Positions 36,701 to 44,910 of a DNA stretch of 64,000 nt are shown here, one piece after another. Each line of letters begins with the position of its first letter. The first letter of the stretch is position 1. Source of the DNA: an uncultured Spiribacter sp. (GTDB taxonomy: Bacteria; Pseudomonadota; Gammaproteobacteria; Nitrococcales; Nitrococcaceae); assembly GCA_937884605.1 (NCBI GenBank), contig CALGDM010000006.1, positions 1 to 64,000 on the forward strand, read 5' to 3'. Below the pieces are notes generated by a model. The model saw nothing but the letters and a program-made list of their open reading frames with translations. It did not search any database and was not told where the DNA came from. Made by a program: the position numbers and the translations under genes.

Positions 36701-39226
36701 GGTGGGAACAGGCTGACCCAGGGTCATATACCCCAGTCCGACGGCGGCCAGCGGCTCGAGGCCGCGCAGCACATCCGGCTGATCGGCGAAAAAGCCGCGG
36801 GCTTCGTCCACCGTCATGTCCAGGCATTCGGCGATGGAGGCGGGCGCGCGGTCGCACTCCGCCGCCGGAGCCAGGCGCACCTCGAGCACGGCATCCCGGT
36901 AGCGACGCCCGTCACAGGTCGGACAGCGCAGATACACATCGGAGAGGAACTGCATTTCGACGTGTTCAAAGCCGTTGCCACCGCAGGCCGGGCAGCGGCC
37001 GGCGCCGGCATTGAAGCTGAATGTGCCGGCGGTATAACCGCGCTCGCGGGCCAGTGGCTCGCGGGCGAAGGCCTTGCGAATCGGGTCGAAGGCGCCGACA
37101 TAGCTGGCCGGGTTGGAGCGTGTGGTCCGGCCGATGGCGGATTGGTCCACCAGCACGACTTCATCGATCGGCCGGTCATGCTCGATCCCGTCATGGTCAC
37201 CGGGCGGGTCCACCGCCTCGCCCAGCTGCTTGCGCAGTCCGCGGTAGAGGATCGATTCAAGCAGGGTGGATTTGCCCGAGCCCGAGACGCCGGTCAGGCA
37301 GACCAGGCGGTTGAGCGGCAGGTCGACATCGATACCGGTCAGGTTGTGCTCGCGCGCGCCACGGATTCTCAGCCACTGCTCCGGCGCCGTGCGCGCCGGC
37401 GGCTGATCACTGGCCGCGACCTGGCGATGTCCCTGTAGATAGGCGCCGGTCAGCGACTGCGTGTCCGCCGCCAGTGCCTGCGGCGTGCCGTTGAACATGA
37501 TCTGGCCGCCGGCGCGCCCCGGCCCGGGGCCGATGTCGATCACCCGGTCGGCGGCGCGCATGATATCGGGATCGTGCTCGACCACCAGCAGGGTGTTGCC
37601 GGCATCGCGCAGACGATGCATGACGCCGGTGATGCGCCCGATGTCACGGGGGTGCAGACCAATGCTGGGCTCATCAAGCACAAACAGGGTGTTGACCAGT
37701 GAAGTCCCCAATGCGGTGGTCAGGTTGATGCGCTGCACTTCGCCGCCGGACAGCGTCCGCGACTGACGATCAAGGGTCAGGTACCCCACGCCGACCTGGG
37801 CCAGAAAACCCAGCCGGGTCTGGATGGCCTCGAGCAGCAGGGGCACCGCGTCGTCCATGGGGGGTGGCAGATGAAGGGCCGCAAAAAATGCCTCCGCCTG
37901 ACTGAGCGGCAGCGTCATCAGATCATGCATGTTCAGGCCTGGCAGGGCCTCGAAGCGTGATGTCTCAAGGGTGAGCCCGCGAGGCCGATGGCGGTCGGCG
38001 GGATCCATCGCTGCGTTGGCCTCGGCATGATCGCCCAGGCGCCAGAGCAGCGCCTCGGGATTGAGCCGGGCGCCGTCGCAGTCAGGGCAGCGGTCGTAGC
38101 TGCGATACTTCGACAGCAGCACCCGCACATGCATCTTGTAACTCTTTGATTCGAGCCAGTCGAAAAACCCGCGCACGCCATACCAGTCATTGCGGCCGCG
38201 ACCGTCGCCCTCGAGCACCCATTCACGATCCGACTCGGGCAGATCGCGCCATGGAATGTCGGTGGCAACGCCGCGGCGTCGCGCATGGCGCATCAGATCC
38301 TTCTGACACTCCGCCGATTTGCCCGATTGCCACGGCCGGATGGCCCCGCCGGCGAGGCTTTTGGACGGATCGGGGATGACCAGGCCATCGTCGATGCCCA
38401 TGATGCGGCCAAAACCCCGACAGGTCTCGCAGGCTCCCACGGGGGAGTTGAACGAGAAAAGGCTCGGGCTGGGGTCACGGTAATGGCGATTGCAGTCGGC
38501 GCAGTGCAGGGCTTGGGAAAAGCGATGCTCGGCGACGGGTTCGCGCGCCTCGTCGAGCACCTCTACCACCAGGTGGCCGCGACCATGCTGGAAGGCGGCC
38601 TCGGCGGCCTCCACCAGCCGGTCGCGGCGTCCCGCTTCGACCCGGATCCGATCCTGAGTCACCCGCAGCTGGTTGTCGTCGAGCTCGCGGATGCGCGTAT
38701 AGCCCTGGCGCTCGAGCAATGTGCGCAGTTCCGTGGCGCTGTATTGCTCGGGGATGGGTGTGTCAAAGCTGATCACCACTCGTGAGCCGGGGCAGCGTTG
38801 CTCGAGCTGGTGATAGACGCCGTCGGCGGTATCGCGTGTGACATGGCGGCCGCAGCCGGCGCAGAAAAGCCGCGCACCCCGCGCGAACAGCAGCTTGAGG
38901 TGGTCATTGAGCTCGGTCATCGTGCCCACGGTGGAGCGCGAGGTGCGGACCGGGTTGGTCTGGTCGATGGCAATGGCGGGCGGGATGCCCTCGACCCGGT
39001 CCGTGGCGGGCCGGTCCATGCGGTCAAGGAACTGCCGCGCGTAGGGCGAGAAGGTCTCGACGTAGCGTCGCTGGCCCTCGGCATAGATGGTGTCGAAGGC
39101 CAGCGACGACTTGCCCGATCCGGACACCCCGGTGATGACGGTGAACTCGCCGGTGGGCAAGTCCAGGTCCAGGTTGCGCAGGTTGTTCTGGCGGGCACCG
39201 CGAATGCGGATGCAGGCGTCACTCAT
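33713..39226 (-). CDS. uvrA: Tandem (double-length) UvrA excinuclease subunit
   Basis: A 1837-aa protein equal to two UvrA chains in one frame. Four P-loops are seen: GVSGSGKSS at about 33, and again near 650, 1010 and 1520 (GVSGSGKST, GLSGSGKST, GVSGSGKST). Each half has LSGGE signatures and CxxC zinc pairs. UvrA scans DNA for lesions with UvrB. Fused forms are known in some gammaproteobacteria. The start at 39226 (MSDACIRIRG) follows GAGG; it overlaps tmcA by 8 bp. No frameshift or stop lies in the linker. Confidence 0.92.
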   Translation of the reverse strand: MSDACIRIRGARQNNLRNLDLDLPTGEFTVITGVSGSGKSSLAFDTIYAEGQRRYVETFSPYARQFLDRMDRPATDRVEGIPPAIAIDQTNPVRTSRSTVGTMTELNDHLKLLFARGARLFCAGCGRHVTRDTADGVYHQLEQRCPGSRVVISFDTPIPEQYSATELRTLLERQGYTRIRELDDNQLRVTQDRIRVEAGRRDRLVEAAEAAFQHGRGHLVVEVLDEAREPVAEHRFSQALHCADCNRHYRDPSPSLFSFNSPVGACETCRGFGRIMGIDDGLVIPDPSKSLAGGAIRPWQSGKSAECQKDLMRHARRRGVATDIPWRDLPESDREWVLEGDGRGRNDWYGVRGFFDWLESKSYKMHVRVLLSKYRSYDRCPDCDGARLNPEALLWRLGDHAEANAAMDPADRHRPRGLTLETSRFEALPGLNMHDLMTLPLSQAEAFFAALHLPPPMDDAVPLLLEAIQTRLGFLAQVGVGYLTLDRQSRTLSGGEVQRINLTTALGTSLVNTLFVLDEPSIGLHPRDIGRITGVMHRLRDAGNTLLVVEHDPDIMRAADRVIDIGPGPGRAGGQIMFNGTPQALAADTQSLTGAYLQGHRQVAASDQPPARTAPEQWLRIRGAREHNLTGIDVDLPLNRLVCLTGVSGSGKSTLLESILYRGLRKQLGEAVDPPGDHDGIEHDRPIDEVVLVDQSAIGRTTRSNPASYVGAFDPIRKAFAREPLARERGYTAGTFSFNAGAGRCPACGGNGFEHVEMQFLSDVYLRCPTCDGRRYRDAVLEVRLAPAAECDRAPASIAECLDMTVDEARGFFADQPDVLRGLEPLAAVGLGYMTLGQPVPTLSGGEAQRLKLAGHLAKARRRGGGHKLFLFDEPTTGLHFEDIRVLLTALERLLTVGHSVILIEHNLDVMSAADWLVDLGPEGGTGGGQLLAAGPPATVMQVEASHTGIALKRYLAEQSAPVDAATAVAETSGPVAPDSPPKAIEIRNAREHNLRGIDVSIPQEKLTVITGLSGSGKSTVAFDILFNEGQRRYLESLNAYARQFVQPAARPDVDAVFGIPPTVAIEQRTSRGGQKSTVATMTELHHFLRLLFVKLGTQYCPQCDRPIQEQSQASIAARLLEDHRGAAITLYAPLVVARKGYYTDLAQWAAGKGFTHLRVDGQDLPTDNWPRLDRYQEHDIDLPVATLTPDPAREKALDSALEHALGYGKGQVRVAPADGESTLYSTQRACPGCNRSFAPLDPRLFSYNTRHGWCPRCYGTGVLIQGFDADQTGEERQWRQTDADPARPCPACHGHRLRPEALSVRFLDRGIADYGEFSVEQAAAFFRDVALEPRQAVIADDVIAEIKSRLGFLEAVGLGYLTLDRAAPTLSGGEAQRIRLAAQLGSNLQGVCYILDEPTIGLHARDNRMLLDTLSALEAKGNTLVVVEHDEDTIRRAEHVIDLGPGAGIEGGRIVAEGRLEELLDNPDSVTGRALAHPLVHPLRGQRRDPHEADAIELTGVQAHNLRRVNARLPLARLIGVSGVSGSGKSTLVRDVLHGSLAGRLGRRGDPDRPTHGCRTITGWESLDRILEVDQTPIGKTPRSCPATYVGIYDEIRRLFAQTEEARIRGYGPGRFSFNTREGRCPECEGQGMRRVEMNFLPDVTVPCESCHGQRFTPETLAVTWRGCSIGEVLNMEIDRAVDFFAAHHRLHHTLGLLRDTGLGYLTLGQPSPTLSGGEAQRIKLVSELAKARPDSGGARAAKTLYILDEPTVGLHIADVERLIGVLHRLVEAGHSVVVIEHNLDILAEADWLIDLGPEGGDGGGQIVAQGTPEQVCRNTTSHTGRLLGEFMGAGR

Positions 39227-41192
39227 CGTCGATCCTCGGGCGTTGGGCAATCAGTTGGCGCAATCGGGCAAGCGCTGCTCGGCGCCCCGCTACGCCACCG
39301 GCATCGGCCAGGGCGGTGGCGTCCTGAGGCGTTTCGACCGCGGCGGCGAGCAATGCCCGATCGCGCGTCGATCGGATGGCGTCGGCGGCGCTCGATGCCG
39401 CCCATCGGCACAGCGCGGCATGGGTATCAAGCAGCGAGCGATGCCCCAGAGCAAAGGCCCGCAGGTCGTCGCTGTCGATGCGTCGCCGCGCCGGCCCATC
39501 CGGTGGGTCGCGCCAGAGCCGATGGCGCAAGGTAGGGGACAGATCGCGGAGGCTGTGGTTCAGTTGGTCGGGCAGGTGGACCGCCAAGCGCTGACCGGCT
39601 TCCTGGCACAACCGCTCCCCTGCCGTGCTCAGTCCGTCCAGAAGGATAACCGAGAACGTCCCGCTGCGGGCATCCCGGTGATTGCCCACGCGCACCGGCG
39701 TCAACCCGCAGGCCGTCCAGAAATCCAGCAACCCGGCCGTCATCCCAAAACTCGTGCCAAGCCAGTCTTCGCCGGCGGCCCGGGCGTCATCCCGGGCGGC
39801 TGCGATCAGCCGTCGGCCGATACCCTGATATCGACAGTCGCCATGAACGGCAATGCGCTGGATGCGTCGCCCACGGAGTTGCGCCGCTTTCGCCACGCCG
39901 GCATGAAAGGTCAGCGACTGGGCGATCAGATGCCCGGCCGGGCGGCGTCGGCCGTGGTGGATCTCATGGCACAGATCGGCATCCATGCCGCCTTCGGTGC
40001 GGGCAGCGAGGATGCCGACGATGCGTTCCTGATGGCGGGCGATGTAAAGGCGGAGGGCCGGGTCGTCGAGCAGCTGGCGCAGATCCCGGGGGCGCGTCTG
40101 GTAGTGCCCGGCAACCAGGAGGCCGAAGGCATTGCGCAGGTCCGCTTCGTCGGCGGCCAGATCGGCGGCATCGATGGGCATGACCGTGACCGGACCCGCC
40201 GACCCAGGGCCTTCGGGCTCGGCGCTCAGCAGCAGGAGGCGGTCGACGAGCGCCTCGAGCGGGTCGTCCGCGGCCCAGCGGACCGGTTCGTGCAGGGTCA
40301 GATGCTGGAGGGGGCGCTGGCCGAGTGCCTCGGCGAGCCGCAGGATCAGGCCGCGACCACTGCCTTCGTAGCCGTGGACCGTACCGGTCAGTACGCAGTA
40401 CGGGTTGTCGTTGACCTGGCGAATGATCAGGGGCAGGGGCAGGGCCGCCGCTTCGTCGATAAGCAGCAGCGAGTCATCCGGCGTGACATCCTCGGGGGCG
40501 ATGAAACGCGGGGCCGCCTCTCCGGCGCGGTCGAGGGCGGTGGCGGCGGCTGCCCGGGAGGGGGCAGTAAGACGCACGCGGCGGTATGGCGGCATCGCCT
40601 GAAGCGCCATGCCGAGGGCGGCGGATTTGCCCCGGCCACGGTCGGCGGTCACCAGCAATGTGCCGTGCGTCGGGCGCTCGGCAAGGGTGGTAATGGCCTG
40701 AATCACTCGGTGTTGATCGGCGGTCGGCCGATCGCCGGCCGCGGTCGTGGGCGGTATGGCAGGCCCGGGAAGGGCGGTTACCCGGGCGGGGCGCTGGACG
40801 GCGGGGTCCCGCGCCAGGCAATCGATCAGGCGGCGAATGAAAACCGAGCCGCCCCGGGTTGCCTCAAAGGGCCAGTCCTCGGCCGGAGGGGTCAGCAACA
40901 GAACCGTGCCAGTCCCGTCGATGGTGCCGGCAAGGGCGCCCAGGTCATCCGGATCAAGGCCCATATGGGCGTCAATGACCCCCGCCGCCAGGGTTTGTCC
41001 GAGCAGTTGACGACCCTGGCCCGGCGGCAGCGGCTGCAGTCCGCGGGCCAGTGGGCTCGAGTCGTCCTCGAGCCCGGCACCAATCCAGCCGATCCGCGCC
41101 GCCGGCCAGTGGGCGAGCAGTGTCAGCGCCTGACCACGGGTTGCCTCGCGATCACCCTCGAGCCAGATCAGTGACCGCCGGCCGCCCGGCAT
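39219..41192 (-). CDS. tmcA: tRNA(Met) cytidine acetyltransferase TmcA
   Basis: A 657-aa enzyme that makes ac4C34 in elongator tRNA-Met. The helicase-like domain has the P-loop TADRGRGKSAALG, LLIDEAAALPLPLI and GTVHGYEGSGRG. The GNAT domain follows, with RIAVHGDCRYQGIGRRLI and a C-terminal tail. It uses acetyl-CoA and ATP or GTP. It shares one base with the ABC exporter stop (TAATG) and overlaps uvrA by 8 bp, so these three are likely cotranscribed. Confidence 0.92.
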   Translation of the reverse strand: MPGGRRSLIWLEGDREATRGQALTLLAHWPAARIGWIGAGLEDDSSPLARGLQPLPPGQGRQLLGQTLAAGVIDAHMGLDPDDLGALAGTIDGTGTVLLLTPPAEDWPFEATRGGSVFIRRLIDCLARDPAVQRPARVTALPGPAIPPTTAAGDRPTADQHRVIQAITTLAERPTHGTLLVTADRGRGKSAALGMALQAMPPYRRVRLTAPSRAAAATALDRAGEAAPRFIAPEDVTPDDSLLLIDEAAALPLPLIIRQVNDNPYCVLTGTVHGYEGSGRGLILRLAEALGQRPLQHLTLHEPVRWAADDPLEALVDRLLLLSAEPEGPGSAGPVTVMPIDAADLAADEADLRNAFGLLVAGHYQTRPRDLRQLLDDPALRLYIARHQERIVGILAARTEGGMDADLCHEIHHGRRRPAGHLIAQSLTFHAGVAKAAQLRGRRIQRIAVHGDCRYQGIGRRLIAAARDDARAAGEDWLGTSFGMTAGLLDFWTACGLTPVRVGNHRDARSGTFSVILLDGLSTAGERLCQEAGQRLAVHLPDQLNHSLRDLSPTLRHRLWRDPPDGPARRRIDSDDLRAFALGHRSLLDTHAALCRWAASSAADAIRSTRDRALLAAAVETPQDATALADAGGVAGRRAALARLRQLIAQRPRIDDE

Positions 41193-42988
41193 TACTGATA
41201 GCCCGCCGCCTGCAGCCTGAACAGCCGGGCGTAGTGGCCGTCCGCCGCCAGCAGGGATTCGTGATTGCCGCGCTCAATGATACGGCCGGCGTCGACCACG
41301 AGGATCTCGTCGGCCATGCGCACGGTGGAGAAACGGTGCGAAATGAGGATCGCCATGCGGTCTTCGGTCAGGGTGCGGAAGTGCTCGAAGATTTCCGCCT
41401 CGGCGGCGGCATCCATTGCCGCGGTCGGCTCGTCGAGCACCAGCACATCGGCGCCCTCGCGCATGAAGGCGCGGGCGACCGCGATTTTCTGCCATTGACC
41501 ACCCGAGAGCTCGCGGCCGTCGCGGAACCAGCGACCCAGCTGAGCGTGATAGCCGCCGGGGATATCCTCGATGAAGGTCTCCGCGAGCCCCTTGCGGGCC
41601 GCGCGCTGCCAGCGCTCCTCGTCCTGGAAGTGCGCCACGTCGCCGGCGCCGATGTTCTCGCCGACCGGCAGCTGATAGCGCATGAAATCCTGGAAAATGA
41701 TGCCGATCCGCTCGCGCAGGGCCGTGCTGTCCCAATCACGCAGATCAGTGCCATCGAGCAGGATGCGCCCCGCGGTGGGGGCGTACAGCCCCGCCAGCAG
41801 CTTGATCATCGTGGTCTTGCCGGATCCGTTGCTGCCCACCAGCGCAATGCTGCGTCCGGGTGTCAGATGCAGCGATACATCGCTGAGCGCCTCATCCTCG
41901 CTACCGGGATAGCGAAAGCTGACTGACTCGAAACGCAGCCCGTCACCGGGAGTCTCGCCGGCGGTGGCCTCGCCCTGACCGACACTCACCGGCTGTTCGA
42001 GATACTCGTAGAGGTTGGACAGATAGAGGTTGTCCTCGTACATGCCGCTGATGGCGGTCAGGCTTGCGCTGACCGCACTCTGACCCTGGCGAAAAACACT
42101 CAGATACATGGTCATCTGGCCCAGCGTGATGCGGCCCGCGACGGTCGTCACCACGATCCAGGCATAGGTGCCATAGAATGCCAGCGTGGCGATCAGCCCC
42201 AGACCAAAGCCCCACAGGTCCCGGCGCAGCGTCAGGCGCCGGTCTTCGCGATAGAGCCGTCGGAAGATATCGCGGTAGCGTTGCAACAGCAGTGGGCCGA
42301 GCTGGAAGAGTTTGACCTCTTTGGCGCTGTCCTCGCGCGCCAGAACGGTTTCCAGATACATCTGCCGGCGGGTGTCGGGACTGCGCCAGCGGAACAGCCG
42401 AAACGCATCGCCCGAGAATTTCGCTTCGGAGAAGAACTGCGGCAGCCCGGCTAGCACCAGGATCAACACCGCCCATGGCGAGAAGCCGAGCAGCAGACCG
42501 GCAAAGCTCGCCAGCGAGATGCCGTTCTGGATCAGACCGAAGGTGCGATTGACCAGGCTGAGCGGTCGGCTCGAGGCCTCGCGGCGGGCCCGGGTCAACT
42601 TGTCATAGAACTCCGAGTCCTCGAAATCGGCGAGCTGCAGGGACTGCGCCTTCTCGAGAATCATGACGTTGACACGCTGGCCAAGCTGGGCGCGCAGCAG
42701 CGACTGAGCAATCTGGATCGCGCGCTGGGCTCCGGCGATCCCCATCATGATCGCCCCCTCAAGGCCCACCAGCCAGAGCAGATCCCGGGGGATGCCTTGA
42801 TTGGCATCGATGGCCGCGACCACCCCATCGACAATCAGCTGTCCGACCCAGGCGGCGGCGGCCGGCAAAAGCCCGGCGACGAGTGTGCCGGTGGCCAGCA
42901 CCAGCGTCAGCAGCCGACTGGTCTGCCATACCAGCTCGATGGCGCGGCGGCTGTAGCGGAATACGCCCAGGTACTGTGAAATTGCCAT
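41192..42988 (-). CDS. ABC exporter, fused permease-ATPase half-transporter
   Basis: A 598-aa half-transporter. The N-terminal region has about six spans with a membrane domain at 20-320. The nucleotide-binding domain has Walker A GSNGSGKT, the signature LSGGQWQKIAVARA, Walker B VLVLDEPTAAMD and a switch His in ISHRFSTV. It is like bacterial multidrug or peptide exporters (MsbA/ATM class), with no peptidase domain. Substrate unknown. It lies 17 bp after recQ and is coupled to tmcA. Confidence 0.88.
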   Translation of the reverse strand: MAISQYLGVFRYSRRAIELVWQTSRLLTLVLATGTLVAGLLPAAAAWVGQLIVDGVVAAIDANQGIPRDLLWLVGLEGAIMMGIAGAQRAIQIAQSLLRAQLGQRVNVMILEKAQSLQLADFEDSEFYDKLTRARREASSRPLSLVNRTFGLIQNGISLASFAGLLLGFSPWAVLILVLAGLPQFFSEAKFSGDAFRLFRWRSPDTRRQMYLETVLAREDSAKEVKLFQLGPLLLQRYRDIFRRLYREDRRLTLRRDLWGFGLGLIATLAFYGTYAWIVVTTVAGRITLGQMTMYLSVFRQGQSAVSASLTAISGMYEDNLYLSNLYEYLEQPVSVGQGEATAGETPGDGLRFESVSFRYPGSEDEALSDVSLHLTPGRSIALVGSNGSGKTTMIKLLAGLYAPTAGRILLDGTDLRDWDSTALRERIGIIFQDFMRYQLPVGENIGAGDVAHFQDEERWQRAARKGLAETFIEDIPGGYHAQLGRWFRDGRELSGGQWQKIAVARAFMREGADVLVLDEPTAAMDAAAEAEIFEHFRTLTEDRMAILISHRFSTVRMADEILVVDAGRIIERGNHESLLAADGHYARLFRLQAAGYQ

Positions 42989-43005
42989 CCGCCCAGTCTA
43001 ACGTC

Positions 43006-44844
43006 TCAGCGAGGGGTGGGATCGGCCAGATTGGCCAGTGTCTCCAGAAAGGCTTCGCCGTAGCGCTCGAGCTTGCGGGCACCGACGCCGGGCAGTGCCG
43101 CGAATTCCTCGAGACTGCGCGGGTGCTGCTCGACCATCGCCAGCAGCGTGGCATCGTGAAAGATGACGTAGGGCGGTACCCCTTCGGATTCGGCCAGATG
43201 TCGGCGCCGGGCGCGCAACGCCGCCCAGGTGTCCGGTGCCATGGCCACATCCGCCGCGGCCACCCTGGCCCGCGACGGAGGCCGCTGGGCCGGCAGATCC
43301 TCGCGCAGCTCGAGCCCCTGTTCGCCGCGCAGCAGGGGCCGACAGGCGGGGTTCAGGCGCAGCCCTCCATGGCCCTCGGGATCAGGTTCGAGATACCCGT
43401 GCGCCAGCAGCTGACGGATCACCGACTGCCAGGTGCTGCGCGACAGGTCGGTGCCGATGCCGAAGGTGCTCAGCTGGTCGTGGCCGCGCTGCCGGATCCG
43501 ATCGTTGTCCTGGCCCCGCAGCACATCGATGACATGAGCCGCCCCGAACCGCTGCCCGGTCCGATAGACGCACGAGAGCAGGCGGCGGGCCGGATCAGCC
43601 GCGTCCCAGGTGCGCGGCGGTGACTGGCAGTTGTCGCAGTACTCGCAACGCCCCGCGTAGCTTTCGCCAAAATGCCCCAGCAGCGTCGGGCGCCGGCATT
43701 CGTGGGTCTCGCAAAAACTGAGCAGGGCTTCCAGGCGCTGTTTTTCGCGCCGTTTGTGCCCTTCGCCGGCGGTGGATTCGGCGCCCATCTGGCGGATGCG
43801 GTAGATGTCCTGCAGACCATAGACCAGCCAGGCATCGGCGGGCAGGCCGTCGCGGCCCGCCCGACCCGTCTCCTGATAGTAGGCCTCGAGGGTCTTGGGC
43901 AGGTCGAGATGCGCGACAAAGCGCACGTCGGGTTTGTCGATCCCCATGCCAAAGGCCACCGTTGCCACCATCACCAGACCTTCCTCACGCAGAAAGCGGG
44001 CCTGATGGTGGGCGCGCAGGGTCTGCTCAAGTCCGGCGTGATACGCCAGTGCCGGGACGCCGCGGGTGTTCAGCCAATCGGCGATCTGTTCGGTGGCGCG
44101 CCGCGACATGCAATAGACAATCCCCGATTCATCGGCATGGCGGCTGCGGATAAAGGCCAGCAGCTGCTCCCGGGGGCGTTCCTTGAGGCCCACCTCGTAG
44201 CGGATGTTGGGCCGATCAAAACTCGACACGAACGAAGCGGCGTCATCGGGCAGCAGTCCGTTGCGGATCTCCTCGCGGGTACGCTGATCCGCCGTGGCGG
44301 TCAGGGCCAGCCGCGGGACGTGGGGGAAGCGCTCGCCGATGGCGCCCAGCTGCTGGTACTCGGGCCGAAAATCATGACCCCACTGCGACACGCAGTGCGC
44401 CTCGTCGATGGCAAAAAGGGCAACCTCGATGGCGCTCAGCCGGTGCATCAGATCGCTGTTCAGCAGCCGCTCCGGGGCCACGTACAGCAGATCGATGGTG
44501 CCGGCCTGCAGGGCGCGTTCGGTCTCGGCACGCTCCTCGGCGGGCAGGCTCGAGTTGAGCGCGGCGGCCCGCACCCCCTGCTGTCGCAGGGCACTGACCT
44601 GATCGGTCATGAGTGCAATCAACGGCGAAATGACCACCGCCACCCCGCGGCGCACCAGTGCCGGGATCTGGTAGCACAGGGACTTGCCGCCCCCCGTGGG
44701 CATGAGCACCAGGGCGTCGCCGCCATTGATGACATGCTCGATAATTTCGGCCTGACGGCCACGGAATTGCGAATAGCCAAAGACCGATTCCAGGATCTGG
44801 CCGGCTTCGGTGACCGCCGGGGGGCTCGATATCGCGTTGGGCAT
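43006..44844 (-). CDS. recQ: ATP-dependent DNA helicase RecQ
   Basis: A 612-aa RecQ with helicase core (P-loop [16 protein letters not shown] in [16 protein letters not shown]), zinc domain cysteines near CEYCDNC, winged helix, and one HRDC domain at about 530-605 ([21 protein letters not shown]). It unwinds forks and recombination intermediates 3'-to-5'. It lies 66 bp after dnaE2. No SOS box is visible in that gap. Confidence 0.94.
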   Translation of the reverse strand: MPNAISSPPAVTEAGQILESVFGYSQFRGRQAEIIEHVINGGDALVLMPTGGGKSLCYQIPALVRRGVAVVISPLIALMTDQVSALRQQGVRAAALNSSLPAEERAETERALQAGTIDLLYVAPERLLNSDLMHRLSAIEVALFAIDEAHCVSQWGHDFRPEYQQLGAIGERFPHVPRLALTATADQRTREEIRNGLLPDDAASFVSSFDRPNIRYEVGLKERPREQLLAFIRSRHADESGIVYCMSRRATEQIADWLNTRGVPALAYHAGLEQTLRAHHQARFLREEGLVMVATVAFGMGIDKPDVRFVAHLDLPKTLEAYYQETGRAGRDGLPADAWLVYGLQDIYRIRQMGAESTAGEGHKRREKQRLEALLSFCETHECRRPTLLGHFGESYAGRCEYCDNCQSPPRTWDAADPARRLLSCVYRTGQRFGAAHVIDVLRGQDNDRIRQRGHDQLSTFGIGTDLSRSTWQSVIRQLLAHGYLEPDPEGHGGLRLNPACRPLLRGEQGLELREDLPAQRPPSRARVAAADVAMAPDTWAALRARRRHLAESEGVPPYVIFHDATLLAMVEQHPRSLEEFAALPGVGARKLERYGEAFLETLANLADPTPR

Positions 44845-44910
44845 GGGCTGGATCAGTGGGCGTCCGGTTGGGTTGATGCCCCCTATCCTATCGCCACCGG
44901 GCGAGCGCCG

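Noticed and set aside
34556-37438. Two plus-strand frames of 465 and 490 codons
   Set aside because: Both are antisense to uvrA and follow its G+C-rich third codon positions.
33713-39226. Assembly duplication or frameshift as a cause of the double-length UvrA
   Set aside because: The halves differ strongly in sequence and the frame is continuous through the linker, as in known tandem UvrA proteins.
39087-41174. A 695-codon open frame on the plus strand
   Set aside because: It lies wholly antisense to tmcA and uvrA, whose motifs are clear. High G+C makes long mirror frames common. Its translation is low-complexity and has no family motif.
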